This document shows positions 49,792 through 59,351 of a stretch of DNA of 64,000 nt, piece after piece. Within the stretch, counting starts at the first letter, position 1, and each line of letters starts with the position of its first letter. This DNA comes from Caenorhabditis elegans (lineage: Eukaryota; Nematoda; Chromadorea; Rhabditida; Rhabditidae). Position numbers and translations under genes: made by a program. The notes under the pieces are model-generated. The model saw only the letters and a list, made by a program, of their open reading frames with translations. It made no database searches and had not been told where the DNA came from. The stretch is from NCBI RefSeq assembly GCF_000002985.6, contig NC_003283.11:1984001-2048000 (forward strand). The letters are read 5' to 3'.

Positions 49792-51630
49792 TCAAAACAG
49801 CTGTCGGCACAATGCTCGGCAGGTACGAGTTATCTGATAGACTCCGACAGAAACTGCGATACCGTAGAGAGGAAGAATGTGGACAGCTGGAAAACGTGAT
49901 AAGTTTGAGCTGAAAACATGATTTTCATTACCTTCCACCAACGCAATATAATTTGGCTTGGACAAAGACGAAGAATTGAAGTGAAGAGTTGTTGTGACCA
50001 CTGATAAAGTGGCAAAAACCAAGGTGTTGCAGTTGACCAGAAGTTTCAGAGCCCGAAGGGAACGAATACTTTGGTCCAAGTTGAAGCGAGTGGACAGGGA
50101 AAGGCTCACCGAGTTTCGTAAGGCCTGGGGGTAAAGATTAAAAAACAGCAATTTTCGGACCACAAATTCGGTAAATCGGCAAATCGGCAAATAACCGGTT
50201 TGGCAATTTGCCGGCAATATTTATTCCGGCAATTTTCCGTTTTGCCAATTTGCCGGATATCAATTTGACCGAAATCGTTTAGATGGATTTTTTATAAGAC
50301 TGTACCTTTTTGATTTTTTCACCTTTTTTTGAAAAAATATTTTAATAGAATTTTTTTACTTTTCAAAATAGATGAAGAAACATTTATAAGATGCGGACAA
50401 TTTCGCCGATTAAAATTGAACTTCTGAAGTAAAAAAGTTCCGGCAAATCGACAAATTGCCGGAATTGAAATCTCCGAAAAATTGGCTAACTGGCAATTTG
50501 CCGATTTGCCGGAAAATAATCGTTTGCCGCCCACCCCTGTCTCATACAATTTTATTCAATGTTTTAAAACAAAAATTAAAAAGTTGTTTCTTGGGAAAAT
50601 ACGACGCAGGGGTGTCCGGCAAACCTCAAAATTTGCCGAACTCAGCAAATTTGGCTTATATTTTTTTCTAATAATTGCCGAGCTCGGCAAATTTGTTGCA
50701 CACCCTTGAGCACGAAAATTCCTCAGCCCCTGTCCTAACCTTGTTCTTCCTCAATAAAAGTTCAAAAACTATTCTTGAGGCAATTTGGCCAATCATAACT
50801 GCATACAACGGAGCAATGACAAACCACACGGATCCAGTTGACGAAGCAATTGTCTGACAGTAATATAGCTTCTGGTCCCCAGGTGTGAAAGCTGCGTGGA
50901 AGTACATGCTGAATAAGTAGCATGTGGCTAGAAAAATCTGCAAATAGGAATTTGTGGCAATGTACTTGGTAATTTGGGAAGGACACTCTAAATTCATATG
51001 TACATTTGCAAAAAAAAAAATTAGTAACTACCTGCAAAAACACTAGAAGCACTCCAAAAAATTGTCCACAATACTCATAAGTTATCGAGTACTTTAAGGC
51101 AACAATCCTCTCGATAACCAGCGCCACGGAGCACATTGAGGACAATGCCAGGCCGACATTATAGAATCCACGAAGTATGAGGCACCTGTGAAATTTATTT
51201 CAAAAAATTAGCATTTTCAATCAATAATTTACCTATAAAAATTCGGTATAATTTCACATGGGTCCTGCCAATTTCCGAAATACGCAACAAGATCAGTTGA
51301 ATGTAGGCCGAGTCTAAACTAACAAAAAAGTAAGTTGAAAATTGCTAGCGGATGTAAGAAGCAGCGTAAATCGGCACGAACTGCGGTAGGCAGGCCTACC
51401 TGACTATCCAAAACGTACCTTCCAATTGAATGTAGCAAAAGACCAAAAAGAGGAACAAGTATTTGAAGTTGAGTGTTTAAGTGAAATACATGCTTTGTTG
51501 CAATAAAAACCATACTGTAGACAATGTTTGGTATGGCAAATATGACGATTATCAAGTTTAACCCAAGAGATGCTTGTAGAGCTCTGGATGTGGCAAATTC
51601 TGCCATTTTGGAGCAATCTGATGAGATCAT
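49792..51630 (-). CDS. Chemoreceptor GPCR, class ab (srab), second copy
   Basis: Same architecture as the srab gene at 40703-43887: MISSDCSKMAEFATSRALQA, FHLNTQLQILVPLFGLLLHS, HSTDLVAYFGNWQDPCEIIP, NFYRCLILRGFYNVGLALSS, ERIVALKYSITYEYCGQ, then TM5-TM6 and AVHILPLYGIAVSV. TTTTCAGAGAAAATG at the chosen start looks like a trans-splice acceptor, so I use 51630 over the in-frame Met codons at 51645 and 51660. The C-terminus ends QITRTCRALCRQLF, about 20 residues shorter than its paralogue, and lacks the YFQMFEKQ tail. That may be a recent truncation or a missed final exon. Introns contain GCCGATTTGCC repeats. Confidence 0.78.
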
Positions 51631-54194
51631 TTTCTCTGAAAACATTTTTGAAATAAGCAAAAAATTGTGGAACTTATAAAAAAATTTAAAACGCCATCAT
51701 ATTCAATCCAGGGGTGGGCGCCAAATGATTTTTTTTCCGGCAAATCGGCAAACGGGAAATTGTAGGAATTAAAATTTATGGTAAATCGGCAAACCGACAA
51801 CTTGTCGATTTGCCGAGATTGCCTGAAAAACGGCAATTGTCGAAAATTTTCGGCAAATTGGAGTTTTGCACATTTTTTTGAAAATTTCAGAATTTCAATT
51901 TTAATTGACAAAATTGTACGCAATCTATAAATGTTCCTACATCTATTTTAAAAAGTAAGCAACATCTATGAAAATATCTTTAAAAAATTTCAAATGGGCA
52001 CAGTTTTAAGTGTTTCCATCTTATAAGAAATCCTCCTAAACACAATTCCAGAAAATAAATATTCGGCAAATCGGCAAATCGACAAAATGCCGGAAATCAA
52101 AAATTCCGGCAAATCGGCAAACCGACAATGTGTCCGATTTGCCGAATTTTCGGGAAAATAAAACTGCCGCCCCAACGTGATATCTCTTCAATGCCTATCT
52201 CGTGCCTACCTGCCTATAAGCTATTTTCGGCGTTTAGGCGTAAAGTCAGGTCTTGATCAATTTATTTCTCATTTTTATCAGTTCATCAAAAGTTCAACAG
52301 CAGAAGAAAAAACAATTCCCGTGTACCTTGACAATAGGCAGGCAGGAGGTAGGCAATGCTTTTTATGTGCACATGGAGAGGAAGCAGATACGATGTGTTA
52401 ACCTGGTATGTTTTCAAATACTCAAAATTTTCAAAACTCGCATAATTTCACTGAATACATTCCATGGTTATGTCTAGGTACTTAGAATAAAAATTATTTA
52501 GCGTGAGAAATTGTGATGTTGTATTTCAAGAAATGTTTAAGATTTATACAATTTCACAAGAAATCTAATGTTCATTACTCAATACAAAAATTTGTTGGTT
52601 TGCGCAAAAAATAAATTACAAGAAAATTCAAGGCGCAAGTAAATATGTCAAAAGTCTATAGCCAGAAAGTGTAAGGATAGACACAAAAATTATAATTAAA
52701 AAATAATTTTTTCTGATCAACATATTATTTTTTGAGCGTCAGTTGTTATCCAGCACATTCAGTGGTTTCTTTACAACGAGTTCCTTTGGGGTTTACTATT
52801 TTTGAAAATTCGAAATATAACAGTTTGTAGATTATTGTCTCAGGTTGACGTACGCCTGCCTCATACCTGCCTAAGATATACATTTAGGTGTTGCCCAATG
52901 CTCAAGTTCCAAAATCGCAACGCCACGTTTCGCAACAAAAAAATTGCTAGAAAATTTAAATTTCCCGTTAAAATTTTTCTCGAGAAAAAATTGAATTTTC
53001 TACCAATCTCAGAAATTTGAATTTTCTCAAAAAATTTTGATTTCCCTCCAAAAATTTCTCCAAAAAATTGGAATTTTTCCGCCAAAATTAGGTGTTTGCT
53101 TCAAAGATTTAACAGCTTCAAATGCAAATAATTAGGCCAGTTAAAAACATTTTAAACCACAAATTTGAAGAATTGAGGCGACGTACTCTTCGTCATTTTC
53201 AGAAATTGTTATTCAGTTTCATTTTGATTTCTATTAATTAAATCATAGACATCGGCCAGGTTTTGATCTATTAGACTAATTTAGAAGTCACTAGGGACTC
53301 TTCTAAAAATCCTGTGATTTTTATGAACCCGAAACATCAAATAATTAGTCACATTTTTGCAGGAAAGTAATAATATGATTTTCCTTCCGCCAGAAGATCA
53401 AAAGTTGATAACACATTAAAAATTTGTGAACTTTGAAATAATGACCTTCAAGCAAGACATGGGCGAGGTCTATTATTGATTTTTTGTGAAGATTGTAATG
53501 GAGAAGAAGGGGAGGGAAGAGTTCAGCTCTACCACGGTCAAATTTTTTTACAAATTTTTTTACAAAGTAAGGGGAAAAGGGGGTGGAAAACAAACAAACA
53601 ACTACGTCACAGTCACATAAGGGATTATCTTCATGTTGTGAAGGTGGTAACAAGGCCCCGCCCACTTTTGGGTCTCGCCGCGAAAACTACAGTACCCCTG
53701 GGGTTTTCGTGGCAGGAAAAATCGACGAGAACGCCGCAATTGGAGTTTTCAGCGGAAAATATAGATATGCAAATTGGAAAATGTACCATAAATTAATTAT
53801 TTTTCTTTTAAATGTTTTTTTTTTCAAAAATCCTCTTGTTATAGCAATTTTGGTTCATTTTCGGGCAAAAAAACTATTGAAAATCATCAGAAAATTTTAA
53901 AAAACTTATTTTCAGCACTTTCAAAAAAAATTTGCTCAAGGTGAAGATTGAAAGAAGCAAACTTTTTGAGGAATATCGAATGAGAATCTCTATCGAACTC
54001 ATTTGCCTAGGAATTATATACATCATAAAAAGAAACGAAATGTAGGCAAAAGTAGACAGAGCTCGAGCGGTTTTAATAGTTTCGTTGTCATAAACATCAA
54101 ACTTTATTTTAGAAAGAACGGAAAGCTGGAAAATACATAAATAAAATAAAGCGGCATTGTATCATTAATAGAGAAATTCCCGAGTTCCATCAAA
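51631..54194. other. Intergenic between srab and F-box genes
   Basis: GCCGATTTGCC clusters at 51710-51880 and 52060-52170, AGGCAGGCAGG near 52335, and a duplicated block at 53190-53478, described separately. No convincing gene. Confidence 0.5.
53190..53478. repeat. Non-coding block duplicated at 58876-59172
   Basis: The pair shares CAGAAATTGTTATTCAGTTTC, TTGATCTATTAGACTAAT, AAATAATTAGTCAC, CAGAAGATCAA, AGTTGATAACACATT and a GACCTTCA...GGGCG.GGTCTATTATTGATT core over about 290 bp. The two copies bracket the F-box gene pair. Confidence 0.78.
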
Positions 54195-55441
54195 TTATTT
54201 TCTTCTGAGGCGTTTGAACTTCAACTCAATCGAATTGTTATGTTTCAAATAGATCTGAATCCGATAGAATCCTCCGCCAATAGGATTGTAACCAAAAGTG
54301 GCGTGTTTCTTGTTTTCGTACGAGACGAATGTCGGGTCGAATATTTTAGCGAGTCCAATCGGATCCTCACATTTATAAGCTCTGATCAAGGCCCATTTGA
54401 AGTTGGCATTCTCGTCAGCCATCTGGAAATTCAGTTAGTTATCCGTATTGAACAAAATTCGGCGGGCAGTTTTGCAGAGATAGTGGTAAGCGAAACCCCC
54501 TTTGCTACATGTCTGGCTGAGACCCATTTTAGGAAAAAATTTGGGGCTCAAAAAATCGAGCTCACTTTCTTTTTCACTTTTCAAAAAAAAAATTATTCAG
54601 CTTTTCACCAAATACATCTTCAAAAATCTTACTTTTTTAACCATGCGCAAGTGGAACAGTGAGAAGTATGCGAACCAAACAGTAAACTTCTTCGAATGCA
54701 GAAAGTGGTAAATCGGAATAGTGACTGTATTCGTTTGCTCAAACGCCCACAGCTTCTTCCATGGCTTCATTCTGACGAGGTTCCAATAATCGTTGTCTTC
54801 TGGGTCCAATTTTTGACTATAACGGAGTTCCCGAATTATATGGAAAATTGGTAACAAATCGGCAAGTTCAGAAATTGTCCTGTTTTTGATATTCAGTTCA
54901 GTAACCGTCATGAACTCGGCAGCCTCCAAAATGTCATCCATGTCGTTGATACATTTCTTGCGAAAATCCTCATCCTTATCGTCGTCAACAATTTCATGTA
55001 TGAATCGTTCGGTTACGATATCACGACGTTCCATTACCAACATCAAGTCTTTCTTGACCAGATCCAAATATTGCTTGCCTGGCACGAAAATTTCCTTTTC
55101 GACACGAAATATTCCATAAATTACTCTTACGCTGTACAAAACTGTAACTCCATTTGGTTCCGGGCGATAGTCGATAAAATGATTTCGATCAAATTGAAGA
55201 GTCACATACTTTTTCTGATGAACCACCGTCAGACACTTCAAGCTAACCTCTTTCTTTTTCAGAACAGCTTCTCTCAATTTTCGAGAAGTTTTCATGAGAG
55301 CCAGCCTGAAAAATGTCTATTTGAAGGTTTTATTAGTAAATCACTTACGTGTCGATAAAATCCACGCGGTTCAAGATCTTGTTGTAGATCTTAGAATGAG
55401 TGGTCAAGTCCAGTAAGTCGAAAGGGTTTGCATCAGGCCTG
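54195..55441 (-). CDS. F-box/FTH protein, first exon not visible
   Basis: F-box proteins act as substrate adaptors of SCF ubiquitin ligases, and nematodes have hundreds of F-box A (FTH/DUF38) members. Exon a (55441-55347) encodes an intact F-box half (PDANPFDLLDLTTHSKIYNK, ILNRVDFIDT), exon b (about 55302-54638) continues LALMKTSRKLREAVL and holds the long FTH-type region (INDMDDILEAAEFMTVTELN, TISELADLLPIFHIIREL), and exon c (54422-54195) begins MADENANFKWALIRAYKC and ends LKFKRLRRK. Exon a must receive two bases from an upstream exon (phase 2). I find no suitable start exon in the 0.5 kb upstream, which is a palindromic insert. Exon 2 of the neighbour (57980 region) would fit this phase. 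The gene may be 5'-truncated or share exons. Confidence 0.7.
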
Positions 55442-55560
55442 AAATATATTATTATGTCATGTTGTCATTGGGAAATCAAAGGTTTTTGTTTTTTTTAACA
55501 ATAACGAGCAAGGTGCGGGATAGTGTTTTTTGTCAGCATGAGACGCAGAGAATCGACCTG

Positions 55561-55911
55561 CAATTCTACAAATTGAGACGGTTGGGCATGTTCCCCCGAT
55601 ATTTTTCATTATAATTTAATTATATGATATAGAAAAAATATTTACTCTATCTGATAATTAATTTTTATTTGACTTTTAAATACCGAGAAAGTGTTCAAAA
55701 ATTGTCCGAAAATTGAAAATAGCCGGTGAAAATTGCGGTAACATTTTTGGAAATTTTCAACTTTCAGAAGATTTCTGAACACTTTCTCGGTTGTTCCAAG
55801 TCAAATAAAAGTAGTTTTTAGATAGAGCAAATACTTTTCTATGTTGTATCATTAAATTTTAATGATACAATATTGGGGGAACATGCCCAACCGTCTCATT
55901 TTGTAGAATTG
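55561..55911. mobile_element. Palindromic MITE between F-box genes
   Basis: The left end CAATTCTACAAATTGAGACG (55561) and right end CGTCTCATTTTGTAGAATTG (to 55911) pair, with GGTTGGGCATGTTCCCCC continuing the arm. Inner ACCGAGAAAGTGTTC and GAACACTTTCTCGGT arms also pair. About 351 bp. Confidence 0.85.
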
Positions 55912-55939
55912 CCGGTCGGCAATTGCCGCGCACCTCTGA

Positions 55940-58251
55940 TTAAAGAAACAATTTTTCAAATCCCTGTTGTTTCAGACCAGCCGGCAAGCTTGTCGAGAGG
56001 AACGAGCGACAATTAATACAGTTTTCCTTGTTTGCACCAAATTGAATATAAAGGATCTTACTCGGCTTTCGGCTGTCTCTCACTGGTGGATTTTCGGGCA
56101 ACTTGTTGAAATCGTCTCCATTTTCCTTGTAATCCTTGTAGTCGTAGCGCTTGAAAACATCATTCTTTTGAAGTACTGATTCTGTAAAATATCAAAGAGT
56201 TAATGTAACGCAAATAGAAGCGGAATTCACCATATTCATCTCTACGCATATATACAGAACAATCATGAATCGATCTCTTGATTTCGATGGTAATCGCAAA
56301 TTTTCTACCGTCCGGTGTCTGGTAATTGAACTTAGCACCTCGGGTCCCCTCATAAAGTCCATACGAGACAAAGGTCGGGTCGAACATTTGACCAAGTCCA
56401 ATCCTATCCTTGCATCTTTCGGCATTGATCTCAGCTGATTCAAAGTTCGGATTCTCGTCAGCAATCTGGAAATTCAGTTAGATTATTATTATTAACAAAT
56501 CTTGGCGGACAGGTAGATCAGTGCACAAGTGACTTGGACGGACGTAGTAATTCACTTGTAACTGAAATGTATCTCGGTATATCACAAAAAACAGACACGT
56601 AGCACAACTCTGTTCCAAATAACCGCTCTTATGTGACAGACCAATCGTAAAAAATTCGCATACTGCGTCTTTCTAGCTGTGCCATCTTGAATCCAATTTT
56701 TTTTTAATCAAGAAACTCACCTTCTTGATCTTACGCAAACCTTCCAATGAGAATCTCTCAAGACGAACGTGAAACTTGTTCAAGTGCAGAAAATTATCTA
56801 TTGGAATTGTGGTTACATTCGTTTGCTCAAACTCCAAAAGTTCCTTCCATTGCGTCATTTCAGTGAGTTTCTCATATCCGTTATCGGCTGGATCCAACTT
56901 TTGAGTATAATTGATTTTCCGAACACTATGGATAATGGATAGGAGTTCGGCGAGTTCCGAGATTGTCCGGTGTCCGGTGATATTCATTTCAGAAACAGTC
57001 AGGCAGTCAGCAAACTTCAAAACATCATTCATATCGTTGATGCATTTGTTTTGAAAGTCCTCATCATTATCATCGTCAACAATTTCATGCTTGAATTGTT
57101 CTATTACGACGTTGTGATGTTCCATTATCAACTTCAAGTCTTCCTTAACCAACTCCAAACATTGCTCTCCTGGCACAAATCGTTGTTTTTTAGTCTTATT
57201 CTTGGCGTGAAAACGTTCGTCCATTTTGGGAGAACCGTAAGAACCCCAATTGGTGTACAAAACCAAAACTCCATTTGGTTCCTGTCGATAGTCGATGAAT
57301 TGATTAGGATTGAATTGAATAGTCACATAGTTTTTATGGTGAACAACTGCCAGATGTTTCAAGTGGACTTCTTTGTTTTTCAGAACAGCTTCTCTCAACT
57401 TTCGAGAAGTTTTCATAAGAGCCAGTCTGAAAATTGTCTATTTGAATTTTTTTCTTAGTAAATCACTTACGTGTCGATTACATCCACGCGGTTCAGTATG
57501 CTGTTGTAGATCTTAGAATGAGTGGATGAGTGGGATGGAGTGGACAGTCGAAAGGATTTGGATCAGAACTGAAATATATTATATGTCTTGTTGTTATTGG
57601 GAAATCATAAGCTTTGGTTTTTATCAATAACCCGCAAGGCGCGTTATACTAATTATGAAATTGCTGTGCTTTTAGTTTAGATAAAAACATCTTTTTGGTT
57701 TTTCGAAAACTATGTAACTTCCTCAAATTTAATAGAGTACTCTAAAAAAATTGTTTTTTTTTCTGTAACTTTCTAAATTCTTTTAGGCCTAACTGAGTGT
57801 TTATGGACTTTTCTAGAACTTTCTAGATACTTTTAAAACTAATTTAGAAAAAAAAGTAATTATCTTTTCTGGGTGGAATTAAATTTTCTATTCAACTTGC
57901 CGTTTTTCACTGTCTTTTCAAATCTTCAATGTTTTAACTTACTAGTTGAACAAACTCAGAAACCATATAAACCCATCAGATTCGGAGAGACTTTGTGATA
58001 GGTTCTGAAAATTAAAATTTCTATGCAATTTTTATCAATTTTCTTCAAACTTTTCTCTTTTGTTTTAAGCTTTTCGCAATAAAAATCAATAATTTTTAGT
58101 TTCCCTGAAAATTTTCTGAATTTCGTATATCCCTTACCGAGTTTTGAATAGAGGATGCTTCAATTCTTTGTCCGTCACCTTCAACAAGTGATAACAGAGT
58201 AACGGATTCTGTTGATTTTGGGGATTTTGTTTTACAACAATCGTTACCCAT
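55940..58251 (-). CDS. F-box/FTH paralogue with frameshifted F-box exon
   Basis: Exon 1 (58251 to about 58138) starts MGNDCCKTKSPKSTESVTLL; the MGN start allows N-myristoylation, common in this family. Exon 2 (about 58001-57961) adds NLSQSLSESDGFI in phase 2. Exon 3 (57568-57474) is the F-box exon, but after DPNPFD a CCACTCCATCCCACTCATCC stretch replaces 18 bases with about 23. This shifts the frame ahead of the otherwise conserved IYNSILNRVDVIDT. Exon 4 (about 57423-56725) encodes LALMKTSRKLREAVLKNKEV to LEGLRKIKK, with FTH motifs (CLTVSEMNITGHRTISELAE). Exon 5 (56464-56231) encodes IADENPNFESAEINAERCKD to YMRRDEY. A last exon (56181 to 55940 or a donor near 56053) adds SVLQKNDVFKRYDYKDYKEN. 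Either a recent pseudogene or a gene with an altered F-box. Confidence 0.62.
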
Positions 58252-59351
58252 TTAATCGCAAATGTTGTTCTGAAATTTAAAATTTAATGGACGAAAAATT
58301 CAAGAAAACTCACATGAAATGATTTGAAATGAGCTGCCTGGGAGCAACTTCCAAGAAAAGAAAATCGAGAAGTGATTTGTGAAACTTCGGGGAGTGTAAT
58401 CCACGTGGTTTGGCCAAATCACGGATGTTCACACGTTTCAGCGATTTTTATTTATTTTTGCTTTTATAAAAGTTCATTTTATTTTGTATACAACACACAC
58501 GTGGTGCCAGATTGTCCCATTACGGTTTGATCTACAAAAATGCGGTAATTTTTTTGCTCAAAAATTGTGACGACAGCACGTTCTAAACCATGCGAAATCA
58601 GTTAAGAACTCTGCGTCTCTTCTCCCGCTTTTCTTGTAGATCAACATAGATCAATCCGAAATGAGACACTCTGACACCACGTGAACACACGGTCGCATAA
58701 GAGTTTTTAAAAAACTTGAAAATTTTAGTTTTTTTATTTGACAACGCGCTTAATCTTTTTGGAAAACTTTTTTAGAGAAATTTCATATTACAGCTCCTAT
58801 TTTCTGTTGAAGTTACACCAGAGGTAGCCACTGCTCCAACAAAACCTCAGAAGGCAGGCTGATTGGCAGACTTGGCAGAAATTGTTATTCAGTTTCATTT
58901 TGAATTCTCAAGAGTATTAATTAATCATAGACAGAGCTCATCGCCCAGTTATTGATCTATTAGACTAATCTGAAAGTCACTGGCGATCCTCAAAAAAATC
59001 CGGGAACTTTATGAACCCGACACATTAAATAATTAGTCACAATTTTTTTTGATGAGATATTATAATTTTTGATTTTGTCAGAAGATCAAGAGTTGATAAC
59101 ACATTGAAAATGGATGAACTTTGAAATTATGACCTTCAGCCAAGATATGGGCGGGGTCTATTATTGATTATTTTTTTGCCAGTCGAAACGTGACCCGATA
59201 CAATATGAATCCATGATAGGCTCCCCCCGTATATTGGTAATTCGCAGAACAATTTTATTTAAACAAGAAAACGAATTTTGTAAAATAATTTTTAAAAAAC
59301 GGTTTGTCGAAATTATAAATATTAACTATTTTTCTTGAAAAACGGGCAAAT
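58252..59351. other. Intergenic with MITE and duplicated block
   Basis: Contains the complete MITE at 58498-58683 and the block at 58876-59172 that matches 53190-53478. No gene seen. Confidence 0.55.
58498..58683. mobile_element. Full-length CACGTGGTGCCAG palindromic MITE, second copy
   Basis: CACGTGGTGCCAGATTGTCC at the left and ACACTCTGACACCACGTG at the right. It is the same length (186 bp) and order of internal motifs as the copy at 44353, but with scattered differences. Confidence 0.88.

Noticed and set aside
54240-54662. 140-codon plus-strand frame
   Set aside because: Antisense to the last two exons of the left F-box gene.
56970-57458. 162-codon plus-strand frame
   Set aside because: It overlaps the F-box/FTH exon on the opposite strand, which has family motifs and proper splice sites.
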